Assembly (NCBI GenBank): GCA_900551595.1
Contig: URWR01000064.1
Span: forward strand, 1 to 8,208
DNA from: an uncultured Coriobacteriaceae bacterium
Lineage (GTDB): Bacteria; Actinomycetota; Coriobacteriia; Coriobacteriales; Atopobiaceae
Direction of reading: 5' to 3'
DNA: 8,208 nt
Shown piece by piece: positions 1-5,564 of this stretch. Numbering within the stretch: the first letter of the stretch is position 1; every line of letters begins with the position of its first letter. The translations under genes were made by a program, and so were the position numbers. Below the pieces are notes generated by a model, which worked only from the letters and a program-made list of their open reading frames with translations, did no database searches and was not told the origin of the DNA.

Positions 1-996
1 CCAGAAGGCAAGGTATCGGATGTTCAGCGCCTGCAGATGGTGACACAGACAGGCAGCAACGTTGAGGTATGTGCCGTATCAGGCAATTTTGATGACGTGC
101 AAACCGAAGTCAAACATATCTTCGCCGACAAAAATCTTGCTGGACGCTTGCATACATCCAACATTGCACTTTCAAGTGCAAACTCAATCAACATTGGCCG
201 CCTCGTTCCCCAGGTGGTTTATTACTTCGATGCCTATGCACAGTTGGTGCGCTCAGGAACTCTAAAGAAGGGCGAGAGCGTTGAGTTCTGCGTACCAACA
301 GGAAACTTCGGCGATGTTCTTGCTGGCTATTATGCAAAGCTCATGGGACTTCCTGTTGCCCGACTCGTTGTAGCATCCAATTCAAACGATGTTCTTTGCG
401 ACTTTATTGAAAGCGGCGTGTATGACAGACGTCGTCCTTTCTACACCACCATCTCCCCGTCGATGGATATTCTTGTATCTTCAAACCTCGAACGTCTCCT
501 CTATTTGCTCTCCGATGGAGATTGTGAGCTCATTGCATCTCTCATGAAGCAACTCTCTGAAGAGGGCCACTACACCGTTCCTCGCTCTCTGCATGAGCGC
601 ATTCGTGAGACGTTCTCCTATGGTCACGCAACCGATGAAGAGACGAGCAAAGCAATTCATACAACATGGGAACAAAATCATGTGCTTATCGATACGCACA
701 CAGCTGTCGCAAAGCATGTTCTGGCTCAGCAACAGCCTTCCGATGCAGCAGCGCGCGTTTGTCTCTCAACTGCCAGTCCTTTTAAGTTCCCTGCTGACGT
801 ACTTGCTGCACTGGGAGAAGATATTACTGGCCTTGATGGTTTTACCTGCATGGACCGTCTGAGCGAACTTACGGGCGCCAAAGCTCCTCGACAGCTCTCT
901 GAGCTGAGGGATGCAGAGGTTATTCGCAATGCCTCCTGTGACGTCTCTGGTATGTCAGAGATTGTTGAGAATGCTTGCATGAGGTGCCTCGCATGA
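1..996 (+). CDS. thrC: Threonine synthase, 5'-truncated by the window edge
   Basis: PLP enzyme that converts O-phosphohomoserine to threonine and phosphate, the last step of threonine synthesis in the cytoplasm. The reading frame is open from base 1 (PEGKVSDVQRLQMVTQ...), so the ATG at 37 is an internal methionine and the true start lies upstream. The 331 residues present are the C-terminal two thirds or more. Family hallmarks seen are SGNFDDVQTEVK near the left edge, SSANSINIGRLVPQ, and the glycine-rich CVPTGNFGDVLAGYYAK block that in this fold surrounds the PLP phosphate. The lysine that binds PLP should lie in the missing N-terminal part. The stop TGA (994-996) overlaps the ATG of thrB, and the next gene's ribosome binding site lies inside this coding region, so the two are almost certainly one operon. 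Assignment to the bacterial/fungal-type ThrC subfamily is from recognised motifs, not from a search. Confidence 0.95.
   Translation, partial: PEGKVSDVQRLQMVTQTGSNVEVCAVSGNFDDVQTEVKHIFADKNLAGRLHTSNIALSSANSINIGRLVPQVVYYFDAYAQLVRSGTLKKGESVEFCVPTGNFGDVLAGYYAKLMGLPVARLVVASNSNDVLCDFIESGVYDRRRPFYTTISPSMDILVSSNLERLLYLLSDGDCELIASLMKQLSEEGHYTVPRSLHERIRETFSYGHATDEETSKAIHTTWEQNHVLIDTHTAVAKHVLAQQQPSDAAARVCLSTASPFKFPADVLAALGEDITGLDGFTCMDRLSELTGAKAPRQLSELRDAEVIRNASCDVSGMSEIVENACMRCLA
981..986 (+). promoter_or_regulatory. Ribosome binding site of thrB inside thrC
   Basis: GAGGTG ends six bases before ATG 993. It decides in favour of ATG 993 over the upstream TTG 975 and places the translation signal of thrB inside the thrC coding sequence, as expected for a coupled pair. 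Confidence 0.7.
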
Positions 997-1886
997 GTAG
1001 CCGTCGATACACCGTTGTTTCGGTACCAGCAACATCTGCAAACCTAGGTGTTGGCTACGACTGCTTAGGTATGGCGCTTGATCTTCGGGCAACCTTTGGT
1101 CTTATCCGTTCAGATGAGCTCGAAATTCATGGATGCGAAGAGCGCTTTCGCAATTCAGACAATCTGGTATGGCGCAGTTTTCTTACCACGTTGGCAGCAC
1201 TTGGTGTTGAACCCTTCCCCGTCCGGATTGATATTGAATCTCCTATACCGCTTTCGGGCGGACTTGGTTCGAGCTCAACCTGCGTAGTTGCTGGTATTGT
1301 TGCAGCTCAGTCGCTCGTTAATGATGAGGTTGACCAAGCGCTCACCTTAAAGATTGCCACACAAATCGAAGGCCATCCAGACAATGTAGCGCCAGCGATT
1401 CTTGGTGGCATTGTAAGTTCCTTTGTTGCTGATGGGGAGACAATTTCAACGCGTGCAGACGTAGCGGAAAATCTCCGCTTTGTTACCGTTGCCCCTCCCT
1501 ATGAAGTGCGTACCGCCGATGCACGCCGTGTTATGCCTCGCGAAGTTCCCCTCTCCACCGCCGTGTGGCAAATGGGACGTTGTGCTGCAACTGTTCAGGC
1601 ACTTTGTTCTGGCGATGCAAATCTCTTCGGCAAGGCATGTCACGATAAACTTCACGAGCCGTATCGAAAGCTTCTCATAGCCGATTATGAGCCTCTACGC
1701 AAAGTAGCGCTTTCCTCCGGAGCCTCAGCATTCTTTATCTCCGGATCAGGTTCAACCATGATTGCCGTTGCCGATGGTCAACAGAAGGCCAACACCGTTG
1801 CGCAAGCATTTTCAAGCGTACGTAAAGACCTCTGGATTCGGGTACTATCTGCAAGTTCTATTGGCGCACGTTTAGAGCAGCACTAG
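993..1886 (+). CDS. thrB: Homoserine kinase (GHMP kinase family)
   Basis: Phosphorylates homoserine with ATP to O-phosphohomoserine, the substrate of the threonine synthase encoded just upstream. The 297-residue length is normal for the family. Visible GHMP-kinase motifs are the N-terminal VPATSANLGVGYDCLG (11-26), the ATP-binding loop PLSGGLGSSS (86-95), EGHPDNVAPAILGG (126-139) and the C-terminal glycine motif SGSGST (250-255). I chose ATG 993 because its ATGA overlaps the thrC stop and GAGGTG at 981-986 sits six bases upstream. An in-frame TTG at 975 would add six residues but has no better ribosome binding site. The 4-bp overlap implies translational coupling, giving matched amounts of the two consecutive enzymes. 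The stop codon TAG (1884-1886) lies within the arm and loop of a hairpin that may end the transcript. Confidence 0.96.
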   Translation: MSSRRYTVVSVPATSANLGVGYDCLGMALDLRATFGLIRSDELEIHGCEERFRNSDNLVWRSFLTTLAALGVEPFPVRIDIESPIPLSGGLGSSSTCVVAGIVAAQSLVNDEVDQALTLKIATQIEGHPDNVAPAILGGIVSSFVADGETISTRADVAENLRFVTVAPPYEVRTADARRVMPREVPLSTAVWQMGRCAATVQALCSGDANLFGKACHDKLHEPYRKLLIADYEPLRKVALSSGASAFFISGSGSTMIAVADGQQKANTVAQAFSSVRKDLWIRVLSASSIGARLEQH

Positions 1887-1908
1887 TTCTTCTGAGCAGT
1901 GCTGCTCA
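1875..1908 (+). terminator. Hairpin at the thrB stop codon, probable weak terminator
   Basis: A perfect 10-bp inverted repeat pairs GAGCAGCACT (1875-1884) with AGTGCTGCTC (1898-1907) around a 13-base loop. A second, mutually exclusive hairpin pairs TGAGCA (1893-1898) with TGCTCA (1903-1908) around GTGC. The thrB stop codon begins in the left arm. What follows on the plus strand is CTCTTTAAGC, only a short broken T run, so termination may be inefficient or Rho-assisted. It sits between converging genes only 37 bases apart. In the minus direction there is no T tract after the stem. Confidence 0.45.
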
Positions 1909-1923
1909 CTCTTTAAGCTACTT

Positions 1924-3078
1924 TTATGCCTGCTGGGCAACGGCAGCCATATGACGAGGCTGATAAGAACCTCGGCGGCCGCGTGCCCGTCGTGCGGATC
2001 CAAACAGGCTTTGTGTGAGTGTACCGCCTTCAATAACGTGCAGGTATTCCCGGGCATTCCGACGAGCAGAGCTCGATTCGTTACGCGAAAACTCATCATT
2101 GATGAGATAGTCAACGTACGTTTCGGTATCCACCACTTCAGGATGACCTGCAGGGGTTCTGAAGGGAATAAAGCTGGTCGGAGCTTCCAAACCATCCGGC
2201 TCATCAAGCGTGTCAGTACCACCGACAATATCTTCAAATGCAAAAGGTGATTGAGCACGCGCCTGCTCATCGAGAGCGTCTAATGCTACCTGCCACAAAT
2301 CTGCATTGGTATCGAGATCTTCTGCTGCACGGTGCTCGGGAAACATTCCAAAATCTATATCTGCGAGCCGCTCTGAAACCTTCTTTTGTGATGCCGAGGC
2401 CCGAGTTGATGCTGAGGCCTGGGTGGCTTTCGTAGAGGGCTGTGTGCTCTGAGAAACAGCCTTATGTGGAGCGCTGTTCTGCACTGCAGCGTCCCACCAG
2501 GTCGTACCTACATCTCCAACGCTACCATCCGCGCGCTCAATAACAGGAACCCCATCCATCATGTTTGCTTCGAGACGATCGCTTAACACCGAAGCTACGC
2601 CACGAGCGCGGGTTGCCATGCGCTCTACTATGCCAGCACGACGCACATAGTTCTCTGCAATTTCGCCATAGTCTTTAGCCGAATGAGCCGCAACATGCTG
2701 CTTGCTCGTTTCCTGTTGGACTGTAGCAGCTTGAGAGGAAGAGGCATGTGTTGGAGCAGAGGCATGCTTTTGGCGTACATGCTGTGGATTTTCAGACTTG
2801 CTGGGCCGTGCAAAATGGCCACCCTGAGCAGACGTGCGCTGACCTCGATCTATTACAAAGTCATTATGCTCGCGACGCGAACGCAGATAGAGATAAAAAC
2901 TGCTTGCAGCAACACCCATCGCTGCACCTGTCACGCATCCCATCATGAATGGAACAATCGGGTCTGCATTTACAAATGAACTCGATAACGAAAGCGGTGC
3001 CGCAGAAACTGAAACGGGAACGGCAAGCGTCATCCCACCGGCAAGACCAGCAAAAACAGCTGGACATGGACGACTCAT
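1924..3078 (-). CDS. Unrecognised membrane-anchored protein with low-complexity tail
   Basis: I do not recognise this 384-residue protein and assign no function. Residues 8-27 are hydrophobic with a signal-like AGLAGGMTLAVPVSVSA stretch. Residues 40-66 (PIVPFMMGCVTGAAMGVAASSFYLYL) form a convincing membrane segment followed by RSRRE, so the long C-terminal part should lie in the cytoplasm if both segments stay in the membrane. Residues 95-135 and 200-232 are rich in Ser, Ala, Gln and Thr and look disordered. The parts 136-200 and 240-350 look more ordered, with aromatic and acidic residues (TTWWDAA, LADIDFGMFPEH, TYVDYLINDEF). The tail is basic (SARRARGRRG, 361-370). ATG 3078 is chosen because AGGAG (3085-3089) sits six bases upstream; ATG 3084 and GTG 3108 in the same frame are alternatives. 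The gene is monocistronic, behind a structured leader, convergent with thrB. The full-length open frame with a fitting ribosome site argues that it is real. Confidence 0.75.
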   Translation of the reverse strand: MSRPCPAVFAGLAGGMTLAVPVSVSAAPLSLSSSFVNADPIVPFMMGCVTGAAMGVAASSFYLYLRSRREHNDFVIDRGQRTSAQGGHFARPSKSENPQHVRQKHASAPTHASSSQAATVQQETSKQHVAAHSAKDYGEIAENYVRRAGIVERMATRARGVASVLSDRLEANMMDGVPVIERADGSVGDVGTTWWDAAVQNSAPHKAVSQSTQPSTKATQASASTRASASQKKVSERLADIDFGMFPEHRAAEDLDTNADLWQVALDALDEQARAQSPFAFEDIVGGTDTLDEPDGLEAPTSFIPFRTPAGHPEVVDTETYVDYLINDEFSRNESSSARRNAREYLHVIEGGTLTQSLFGSARRARGRRGSYQPRHMAAVAQQA

Positions 3079-3084
3079 TGTCAT

Positions 3085-3100
3085 CTCCTGGCACCCCCTT
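3085..3100 (-). promoter_or_regulatory. Double purine-rich ribosome binding region of the unknown gene
   Basis: On the minus strand AAGGGGGTG (3100-3092) and AGGAG (3089-3085) precede two in-frame ATGs, at 3084 and 3078, joined as ATGACAATG. AGGAG has ideal spacing for ATG 3078 (six bases). GGGGGTG has fair spacing for ATG 3084 (seven bases). Both starts give practically the same protein. Confidence 0.55.
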
Positions 3101-3148
3101 CGCCGCACAAATGTGCGAGCGCTATGACATATGAAGATGAAGGAGGTG
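3092..3148 (-). promoter_or_regulatory. Possible anti-Shine-Dalgarno pairing in the leader
   Basis: Read on the minus strand, CACCTCCTT (3148-3140) is identical to the core of the 16S rRNA 3' end and can pair with AAGGGGGTG (3100-3092) over nine positions, eight Watson-Crick plus one G-U, closing a 39-base loop. A small hairpin CGCAC-ATTT-GTGCG (3117-3104) fits inside that loop. Pairing would bury the upstream half of the ribosome binding region. The complementarity is seen directly; a regulatory role is inference. Confidence 0.4.
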
Positions 3149-3218
3149 TATACGCAAACTCATCCCTACGATAAGCGGGATGGCTCAATAACGGCGTGGC
3201 TCGTTTCATCTTCATATG
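3128..3218 (-). repeat. 14-bp perfect inverted repeat enclosing a second hairpin
   Basis: CATATGAAGATGAA (3128-3141) and TTCATCTTCATATG (3205-3218) are perfect inverted copies, separated by 63 bases. On the minus-strand RNA the stem extends by one G-U and one G-C pair. Inside lies CATCCC (3161-3166) with GGGATG (3177-3182), a 6-bp stem with a 10-base loop. The right end of the outer stem on the minus strand overlaps the anti-Shine-Dalgarno stretch by two bases, so the two structures could compete. No T tract follows, so it is not a terminator. It lies entirely within the predicted 5' leader of the unknown gene. Confidence 0.6.
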
Positions 3219-3257
3219 CCGTCAATGTATATTGGCGCGACAAACGTCACTAATCTG

Positions 3258-3285
3258 ACTATACCGCGAGAATACGTAAATGCAA
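3258..3285 (-). promoter_or_regulatory. Candidate promoter of the unknown gene
   Basis: On the minus strand TTGCAT (3285-3280), a 16-base spacer and TATAGT (3263-3258) resemble a housekeeping-sigma promoter: five of six matches in the -10, three of six in the -35. It lies just past the rho terminator. Transcription would start near 3251, leaving a 5' leader of about 170 bases that contains the inverted repeat and the anti-Shine-Dalgarno stretch. Confidence 0.45.
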
Positions 3286-3291
3286 GTAAGG

Positions 3292-3328
3292 AAAAAGCCC
3301 GGCACGCATAAAAGCATGTCGGGCTTTT
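3292..3328 (-). terminator. Intrinsic terminator of rho
   Basis: AAAAGCCCGGCACGC (3293-3307) and GCATGTCGGGCTTTT (3314-3328) form a 15-position stem around the loop ATAAAA. In minus-strand RNA it has one mismatch and one G-U pair and ends in a run of U. It begins about 22 bases after the rho stop codon. Because the A and T runs flank both sides it could also act on plus-strand transcripts. Confidence 0.85.
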
Positions 3329-3349
3329 ACAGTAATAAGTGAATCAGCT

Positions 3350-5347
3350 TTAAAGCGTATCAACAAATTCCGATTGTTGGGCCTTTTTAGCTGAACGAAT
3401 AAGGAACTCTTCGTTAGAAGCCGTTGCTTTCAGACTCTTCACCAGCATCGTTTCTGCACGTTCCACATTGTTCATATTGGCCAGAATACGACGGACTCCC
3501 CAAACAAATGGTTGAAGCTCTGCTGAGATGAGCAGCTCCTCGTTACGCGTACCAGAAGCAACCGGATCAATAGCTGGGAAGATGCGCTTATCAGCAAGGT
3601 CTCGGTCAAGCTTGAGCTCCATATTGCCAGTGCCCTTGAACTCCTCAAAGATAACCTCGTCCATCTTTGAGCCTGTATCAATAAGCGCCGAGGCAATAAT
3701 AGTAAGTGAACCGCCATTTTCAATGTTGCGGGCTGCACCAAGGAAGCGTTTGGGCGGATACAACGCAGCAGAATCAACACCGCCGGAAAGTATGCGACCA
3801 CTTGCAGGCTGTGCGAGGTTGTATGCGCGAGCAAGACGAGTAATAGAATCAAGCACTACAACAACGTCTTCACCCTGCTCAACAAGGCGTTTGGCATGCT
3901 CGATGACAAGCTCGGAAACAGCCGTATGATTTTCTGCTGGCATGTCGAAAGTAGAAGCAACCACTTCACCCCGAATAGAGCGCTGCATATCGGTAACTTC
4001 TTCAGGACGTTCGTCCACAAGCAGGCAGATGAGGTGAACCTCGGGATTATTGGCCGATATTGCCTGACAAATATTCTTAAGAACGGTTGTCTTACCAGCC
4101 TTAGGCGGGCTTACGATAAGACCACGCTGACCCTTGCCGATAGGCGATACCAAGTCAATAGCACGACCAGTTATGGAATCGCGACCATGCTCAAGCCTCA
4201 GGGGTTCATTCGGGAAAATAGGTGTGAGATCACGGAAATGAGGACGCTCACGAGCCTGCTCAACCGTCAATCCATTTACCAAATCAACCTTAGCTAAAGG
4301 CGGAAACTTATTATTCGACCTCCCAGGCACAACCGTACCCTCAATAAGATCGCCGGGTCGAAGAGCTAGTGAACGAATGGTCTGTTGGAAAACGAAGGCA
4401 TCGCTTGGACCCTGCATGTAATTCTCAGTACGCAGGAACCCATATCCTTCAGAATGAATTTCAAGAATGCCGCGCACATGACGGAAGCCCTCTGCCAAAG
4501 CAGCAGCCTCATATACCGCATCCACAAGCTCGGCTTTTTTACGGCCGGCATAATCTATTCCAAGCTCAGCAGCCTTAGCGCGCAGCTCAGCAACCTTCAT
4601 GGCGTGCAGCTCATCTAACGAAAGTGAAGGCTCAGCTGCCAGATCAGGGCCATTTTGCCTACGATTTCGACGGTTCTTATTTTGTCCATTGAAATTGTTG
4701 CGAGACTCATGAGAAGAACGCTGAGAATTTTGGCGATCTTGACGCTGCGTATGACGACGTCTGTGAGAAGAGCGTTGTGCACGTTCATCAGGGGCCTGAG
4801 AAGCCTCTTCCCCATCTTGTTGCACATCTGAAGAGGTTGGTGTTTCGTTTTTGCTTTCTGAAACACCCTGAGAGTTGCTCTCTGTATCAGACGGTTCCTG
4901 ATGTTGTGTGCTTTGGTCATCAACTATTTGTTCAGAAGAGGTGTTTTGAGCTTCTTGTTCATCTGCAGTATTTACATCAGGTTCAGCAGATTCAACCTTC
5001 TTTTTTACGCGTGTACGCGTAGATGGTTTTTTTACCTTTGCAATTGCTTTGACTTTTTCTGGAACAGCAAGTGTAAGCTGCTCTTCTGTAGAAGTCTCCG
5101 TTTTAGAAGTTTCCGTTTTACGAGGACGACCACGGCGGCGTTTTGGTGCTGGTGCTTCAGATTCATCTGAAGTCTTGGACGGCGCCGATTCTGCAGCAGG
5201 TTCCTCGGCTGTAGCCTGCTTTTCCGACTTACGCGGACGCCCACGACGACGTTTAGTCACCACAGGCTCTTGAGTCGGAGTAGAAGCTTCCAGCCCTCCT
5301 TCCTCGCCGTTCGCTATCCGGCTGGATTCGGCTGTCTCTTCTGCCAC
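3350..5347 (-). CDS. rho: Transcription termination factor Rho with long basic N-terminal extension
   Basis: Hexameric RNA-dependent ATPase and helicase that ends transcription at Rho-dependent sites. At 665 residues it is much longer than the about 420 of E. coli Rho; all the extra length is N-terminal. Residues 1-240 are low-complexity, with two copies of RRRGRPRK (33-40, 70-77) resembling AT-hooks and an Arg/Asn/Gln-rich stretch (192-232). Then come the Rho N-terminal helical domain (about 246-285), the cold-shock-like RNA-binding domain (about 287-352) and the ATPase core. Walker A is SPPKAGKTT (413-421), the catalytic block DERPEEVTDM is 445-454 (Glu446), Walker B is VVVVLD (495-500), the R-loop KGTGN is 571-575 and the arginine finger is Arg601 in SGTR. 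A constant offset of 235 from E. coli numbering holds across these, so the core has no insertion there. Residues contacting bicyclomycin in E. coli (Lys181, Asp265, Ser266) are kept, so sensitivity is predicted. GTG 5347 is preceded by AAGGAG with five bases between. Extended N-termini are known in actinobacterial Rho, where they add RNA binding. Confidence 0.98.
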   Translation of the reverse strand: MAEETAESSRIANGEEGGLEASTPTQEPVVTKRRRGRPRKSEKQATAEEPAAESAPSKTSDESEAPAPKRRRGRPRKTETSKTETSTEEQLTLAVPEKVKAIAKVKKPSTRTRVKKKVESAEPDVNTADEQEAQNTSSEQIVDDQSTQHQEPSDTESNSQGVSESKNETPTSSDVQQDGEEASQAPDERAQRSSHRRRHTQRQDRQNSQRSSHESRNNFNGQNKNRRNRRQNGPDLAAEPSLSLDELHAMKVAELRAKAAELGIDYAGRKKAELVDAVYEAAALAEGFRHVRGILEIHSEGYGFLRTENYMQGPSDAFVFQQTIRSLALRPGDLIEGTVVPGRSNNKFPPLAKVDLVNGLTVEQARERPHFRDLTPIFPNEPLRLEHGRDSITGRAIDLVSPIGKGQRGLIVSPPKAGKTTVLKNICQAISANNPEVHLICLLVDERPEEVTDMQRSIRGEVVASTFDMPAENHTAVSELVIEHAKRLVEQGEDVVVVLDSITRLARAYNLAQPASGRILSGGVDSAALYPPKRFLGAARNIENGGSLTIIASALIDTGSKMDEVIFEEFKGTGNMELKLDRDLADKRIFPAIDPVASGTRNEELLISAELQPFVWGVRRILANMNNVERAETMLVKSLKATASNEEFLIRSAKKAQQSEFVDTL
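5091..5120 (-). repeat. 15-base tandem repeat within rho
   Basis: GAAGTCTCCGTTTTA (5091-5105) is followed directly by GAAGTTTCCGTTTTA (5106-5120), two copies differing at one base. They encode KTETS twice, next to the second AT-hook-like motif. The near identity suggests a recent slippage duplication in the disordered extension. Confidence 0.8.
5118..5254 (-). repeat. Two DNA copies encoding the AT-hook-like RRRGRPRK motif in rho
   Basis: The 26-base stretches 5118-5143 and 5229-5254 (plus strand TTACGAGGACGACCACGG... and TTACGCGGACGCCCACGA...) align without gaps and differ at a few positions only. Both encode KRRRGRPRK. The copies lie about 111 bases, or 37 residues, apart and look like an internal duplication or strong selection for the peptide. 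Confidence 0.7.
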
Positions 5348-5358
5348 ACAAACTCCTT
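5348..5358 (-). promoter_or_regulatory. Ribosome binding site of rho
   Basis: AAGGAG (5358-5353 on the minus strand) stands five bases before GTG 5347. This supports the GTG as the real start of the long-extension form. Confidence 0.8.
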
Positions 5359-5512
5359 GTCTCTAGTCTCACCCCAGAGGGTCAAATTCTGAAATAGATG
5401 CAATATCCTTTTGATAATGATGCACAGCCTGAGAAAGAAAGCTGCACAGTTCAAACGATTGATTAAAAAGTTTGGGGAGGGTTTCTGACACAATACGTCG
5501 TTAACCTGCGAC

Positions 5513-5521
5513 ACTATACCA
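5513..5521 (-). promoter_or_regulatory. Candidate extended -10 promoter of rho
   Basis: TGGTATAGT on the minus strand matches the extended -10 pattern TGnTATAAT in all but one base. No good -35 is seen, because that region is occupied by the argS terminator stem. Transcription would start near 5507, giving a leader of about 160 bases before the rho GTG. A long leader fits the known autoregulation of rho in other bacteria, but no attenuator hairpin with a T run is visible in it. Confidence 0.4.
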
Positions 5522-5524
5522 CGT

Positions 5525-5552
5525 AAAAGGGAGGCGGCGCTAGGCCGCCTCC
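5525..5552 (-). terminator. Intrinsic terminator of argS
   Basis: GGAGGCGGC (5530-5538), loop GCTAG and GCCGCCTCC (5544-5552) form a perfect, GC-rich 9-bp hairpin. On the minus strand it begins 12 bases after the argS stop codon and is followed by CTTTTACG. The T run is short (four), so it may leak into rho. Confidence 0.8.
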
Positions 5553-5564
5553 AAGCAATATTTT

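Noticed and set aside
975..992. TTG 975 as the start of thrB
   Set aside because: ATG 993 has the ATGA overlap and a well-placed GAGGTG, and the added six residues show no family similarity.
1951..2250. 99-codon plus-strand frame with a CPSCGSKQALCEC-like zinc-ribbon look
   Set aside because: Two CxxC-like pairs caught the eye, but it is antisense to the 384-residue minus-strand frame, which has the better start signal and full length; no upstream ribosome site was seen.
3161..3182. CATCCC/GGGATG hairpin as a terminator
   Set aside because: It is short, with a 10-base loop and no T tract on either strand.
3131..3253. A 40-codon plus-strand frame (MKMKEVYTQTHPYDK...) spanning the inverted repeat
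   Set aside because: There is no ribosome binding site before its ATG; the AAGGAGG lies inside the frame and has no start codon at suitable distance. The stretch is better explained as structured leader of the minus-strand gene.
3528..4297. Two 133-codon plus-strand frames opposite rho
   Set aside because: They run antisense to the conserved ATPase core of Rho, with no ribosome site noticed and no family resemblance.
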